Shown here in pieces: positions 6,685-7,315 of a stretch of DNA of 7,315 nucleotides (its first letter is position 1; each line of letters begins with the position of its first letter). Under the pieces are notes generated by a model. That model was not told the origin of the DNA. It made no database searches and saw only the letters and a program-made list of their open reading frames with translations. Where the stretch lies: positions 1 to 7,315 of the forward strand of contig JAHFUF010000156.1 of assembly GCA_023265235.1 (NCBI GenBank), written 5' to 3'. Origin of the DNA: Blastocatellia bacterium (GTDB taxonomy: Bacteria > Acidobacteriota > Blastocatellia > Chloracidobacteriales > JADJPF01). The translations under genes and the position numbers were made by a program.

Positions 6685-6688
6685 GAGG
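6685..6688 (+). promoter_or_regulatory. Shine-Dalgarno that sets the sigma-factor start at GTG 6697
   Basis: GAGG at 6685-6688, within TGTGAGGAT, is 8 nt before the GTG at 6697. The TTG at 6661 in the same frame has no purine-rich site upstream, and the extra 12 residues it would add are not part of the usual ECF sigma N-terminus. The GTG start gives MFSDENLMTRFGRGD, which fits the family. Confidence 0.72.
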
Positions 6689-6696
6689 ATCTAACG

Positions 6697-7257
6697 GTGT
6701 TTTCTGATGAAAATTTGATGACTCGTTTTGGTCGGGGCGACAGTTCGGCATTTTCAGAATTAGTAGTCCGCCACCAAAAACGCTTGCTCAACTTTATTTA
6801 CCGTCGCACTGGTTCACGAGAATCAGCAGAAGATATCGTCCAAGAGACTTTCTTGAGGGTGGTTAATGCTGCATCTCGTTATCAGGCTACGGCAAAGTTT
6901 TCTACTTGGCTTTACACTATTGCACTCAATCTTTGGCGTAATGAAATAGCACGTAAACGCAATCCTGTAGAACTTACTGAACGCGATCGAGTTCAAGAAT
7001 GTGGCGTAATGGATCAACAAGTAGATTTTCAAAAACTACTATCATTAATGCAAGATCTCACCGATGAACATCGCTTAGTTTTAGAACTTGGTTTTATTGA
7101 AGGCTGGACAAATCAACAAATTGCAGATTTATTAAACTGCTCTGTTGGTACAGTAAAATCACGAAAATTCTACGCATTAAAAGCGTTACGTAAACGCATG
7201 GGTATTGGCGATGAACGAGATGAACGAATGTCAGAATCTAGAACAGCAATTAGATGA
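6697..7257 (+). CDS. ECF-type RNA polymerase sigma factor (sigma-70 family)
   Basis: A 186-residue extracytoplasmic-function sigma factor, which directs RNA polymerase to a small set of promoters when freed from its anti-sigma partner. Region 2 spans about residues 7-88: LMTRFGRGDSSAFSELV at the start, SAEDIVQETFLRV (43-55) for core binding and -10 contact, and KFSTWLYTIALNLWRNEIAR (67-86) for regions 2.3-2.4. Region 4 spans about 112-168, with DEHRLVLELGFIEGWTNQQIA leading into the helix-turn-helix and the -35 recognition helix NCSVGTVKSRKFYALKAL (147-164). There is no sigma-1.1 or region 3, and length is normal for ECF sigmas. The start is GTG at 6697 on the basis of the Shine-Dalgarno sequence; TTG at 6661 would give 198 residues. 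The 3' end overlaps the probable anti-sigma gene, the usual arrangement for a co-expressed pair. The target regulon cannot be read from the window. Confidence 0.93.
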   Translation: MFSDENLMTRFGRGDSSAFSELVVRHQKRLLNFIYRRTGSRESAEDIVQETFLRVVNAASRYQATAKFSTWLYTIALNLWRNEIARKRNPVELTERDRVQECGVMDQQVDFQKLLSLMQDLTDEHRLVLELGFIEGWTNQQIADLLNCSVGTVKSRKFYALKALRKRMGIGDERDERMSESRTAIR

Positions 7258-7315
7258 CTATTTGTGTAACCGTTTATCAGACTTTGCCAAACGCCGCATT
7301 GATAACCATTTACGT
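7211..7315 (+). CDS. probable zinc-finger anti-sigma factor, N-terminus only (3' partial)
   Basis: An open frame from ATG 7211 to the window end encodes 35 residues beginning MNEMNECQNLEQQLDDYLC and ending RRIDNHLR. The pattern 'L-x-x-Y-L-x-x-x-L-S-x-x-x-x-x-x-I-x-x-H-L' is the start of the zf-HC2 / ZAS domain of anti-sigma factors, in which this His and a following C-x-x-C bind zinc; the Cys pair would lie just beyond the edge. The gene starts inside the last codons of the sigma gene in another frame, overlapping it by 47 bp (38 bp if the second in-frame ATG at 7220 is used). No strong Shine-Dalgarno sequence precedes either ATG, so translational coupling to the sigma gene is likely. The role would be to hold the sigma factor inactive until a signal arrives. 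The identification rests on a short fragment and on gene position. Confidence 0.7.
   Translation, partial: MNEMNECQNLEQQLDDYLCNRLSDFAKRRIDNHLR

Larger units (their letters stand above)
6357..6696. other. intergenic region between the pilin operon and the sigma gene
   Basis: This 340-bp gap contains no convincing gene; the minus-strand frame across it is a shadow of the inverted repeat and the sigma gene. In order it holds an in-frame second stop (6357-6359), two small palindromes (TACCTA-c-TAGGTA at 6365-6377 and TAAGTACTTA at 6376-6385), the operon terminator (6389-6427), an AT-rich stretch (about 6428-6496), the nested inverted repeat (6497-6569), and about 127 bp leading to the sigma start. 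The promoter of the sigma gene should lie in that last part, but I could find only a weak candidate: TTGAAC at 6617 and TTTATA at 6642, 19 nt apart. Confidence 0.7.

Noticed and set aside
6465..6791. Minus-strand frame across the inverted repeat and sigma start
   Set aside because: It is made of AT-rich spacer, the REP arms and antisense sigma codons; there is no family match or ribosome-binding site.
6823..7032. Minus-strand frame inside the sigma gene
   Set aside because: It is antisense to well conserved sigma regions 2 and 4 and has no independent support.

Overview
The window looks like a stretch of a low-GC, Gram-negative-type genome. It carries the 3' end of one gene, a four-gene minor-pilin (pseudopilin) operon, an intergenic region with a terminator and a nested inverted repeat, and the start of an ECF sigma / anti-sigma pair. 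All genes are on the + strand. Large T/S/N-rich minor pilins in the order H-V-W-X, the conserved blocks of the giant PilX-like protein, and an ECF sigma gene overlapping a probable zinc-finger anti-sigma gene resemble, from memory, Acidobacteriota (Blastocatellia-like) genomes. That taxonomic guess is an inference and of low to moderate confidence.

Layout. Bases 1-315 are the C-terminal 104 codons of a gene that begins outside the window and ends in an Asn/Gln-rich tail. After 21 bp comes a compact operon: a GspH/FimT-type prepilin (337-1008), a PilV/GspI-type prepilin (1020-1595), a PilW/GspJ-type prepilin (best start 1629, to 3059) and a giant PilX/GspK-type protein of 1091 residues (3081-6356). 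Gaps are only 11-33 bp and each gene has its own Shine-Dalgarno sequence, so one transcript is likely, probably entering from the partial gene upstream. A strong intrinsic terminator (6389-6427) closes the unit. No pilY1-like gene follows pilX inside the operon.

The intergenic region (6357-6696) also holds a 27-bp perfect inverted repeat around a 19-nt spacer, in which each arm is itself a hairpin (REP/BIME-like). It is followed by an ECF sigma factor (best start GTG 6697, to 7257) and, overlapping its end in another frame, the first 35 codons of a probable zinc-finger anti-sigma factor cut by the window edge.

How the genes work together. GspH-, PilV-, PilW- and PilX-like minor pilins normally form the priming complex at the tip of a type IV pilus or type II pseudopilus. 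The first three carry the prepilin peptidase site G|F with Glu at +5. The PilX-like protein has G|A and Ile at +5, as is typical of the tip-most subunit. Its very large ectodomain, with Asp/Asn-rich loops resembling calcium sites, is the most unusual thing here and may make it a tip adhesin or sensor. The sigma/anti-sigma pair is a separate transcription unit; nothing in the sequence shows that it controls the pilin operon.
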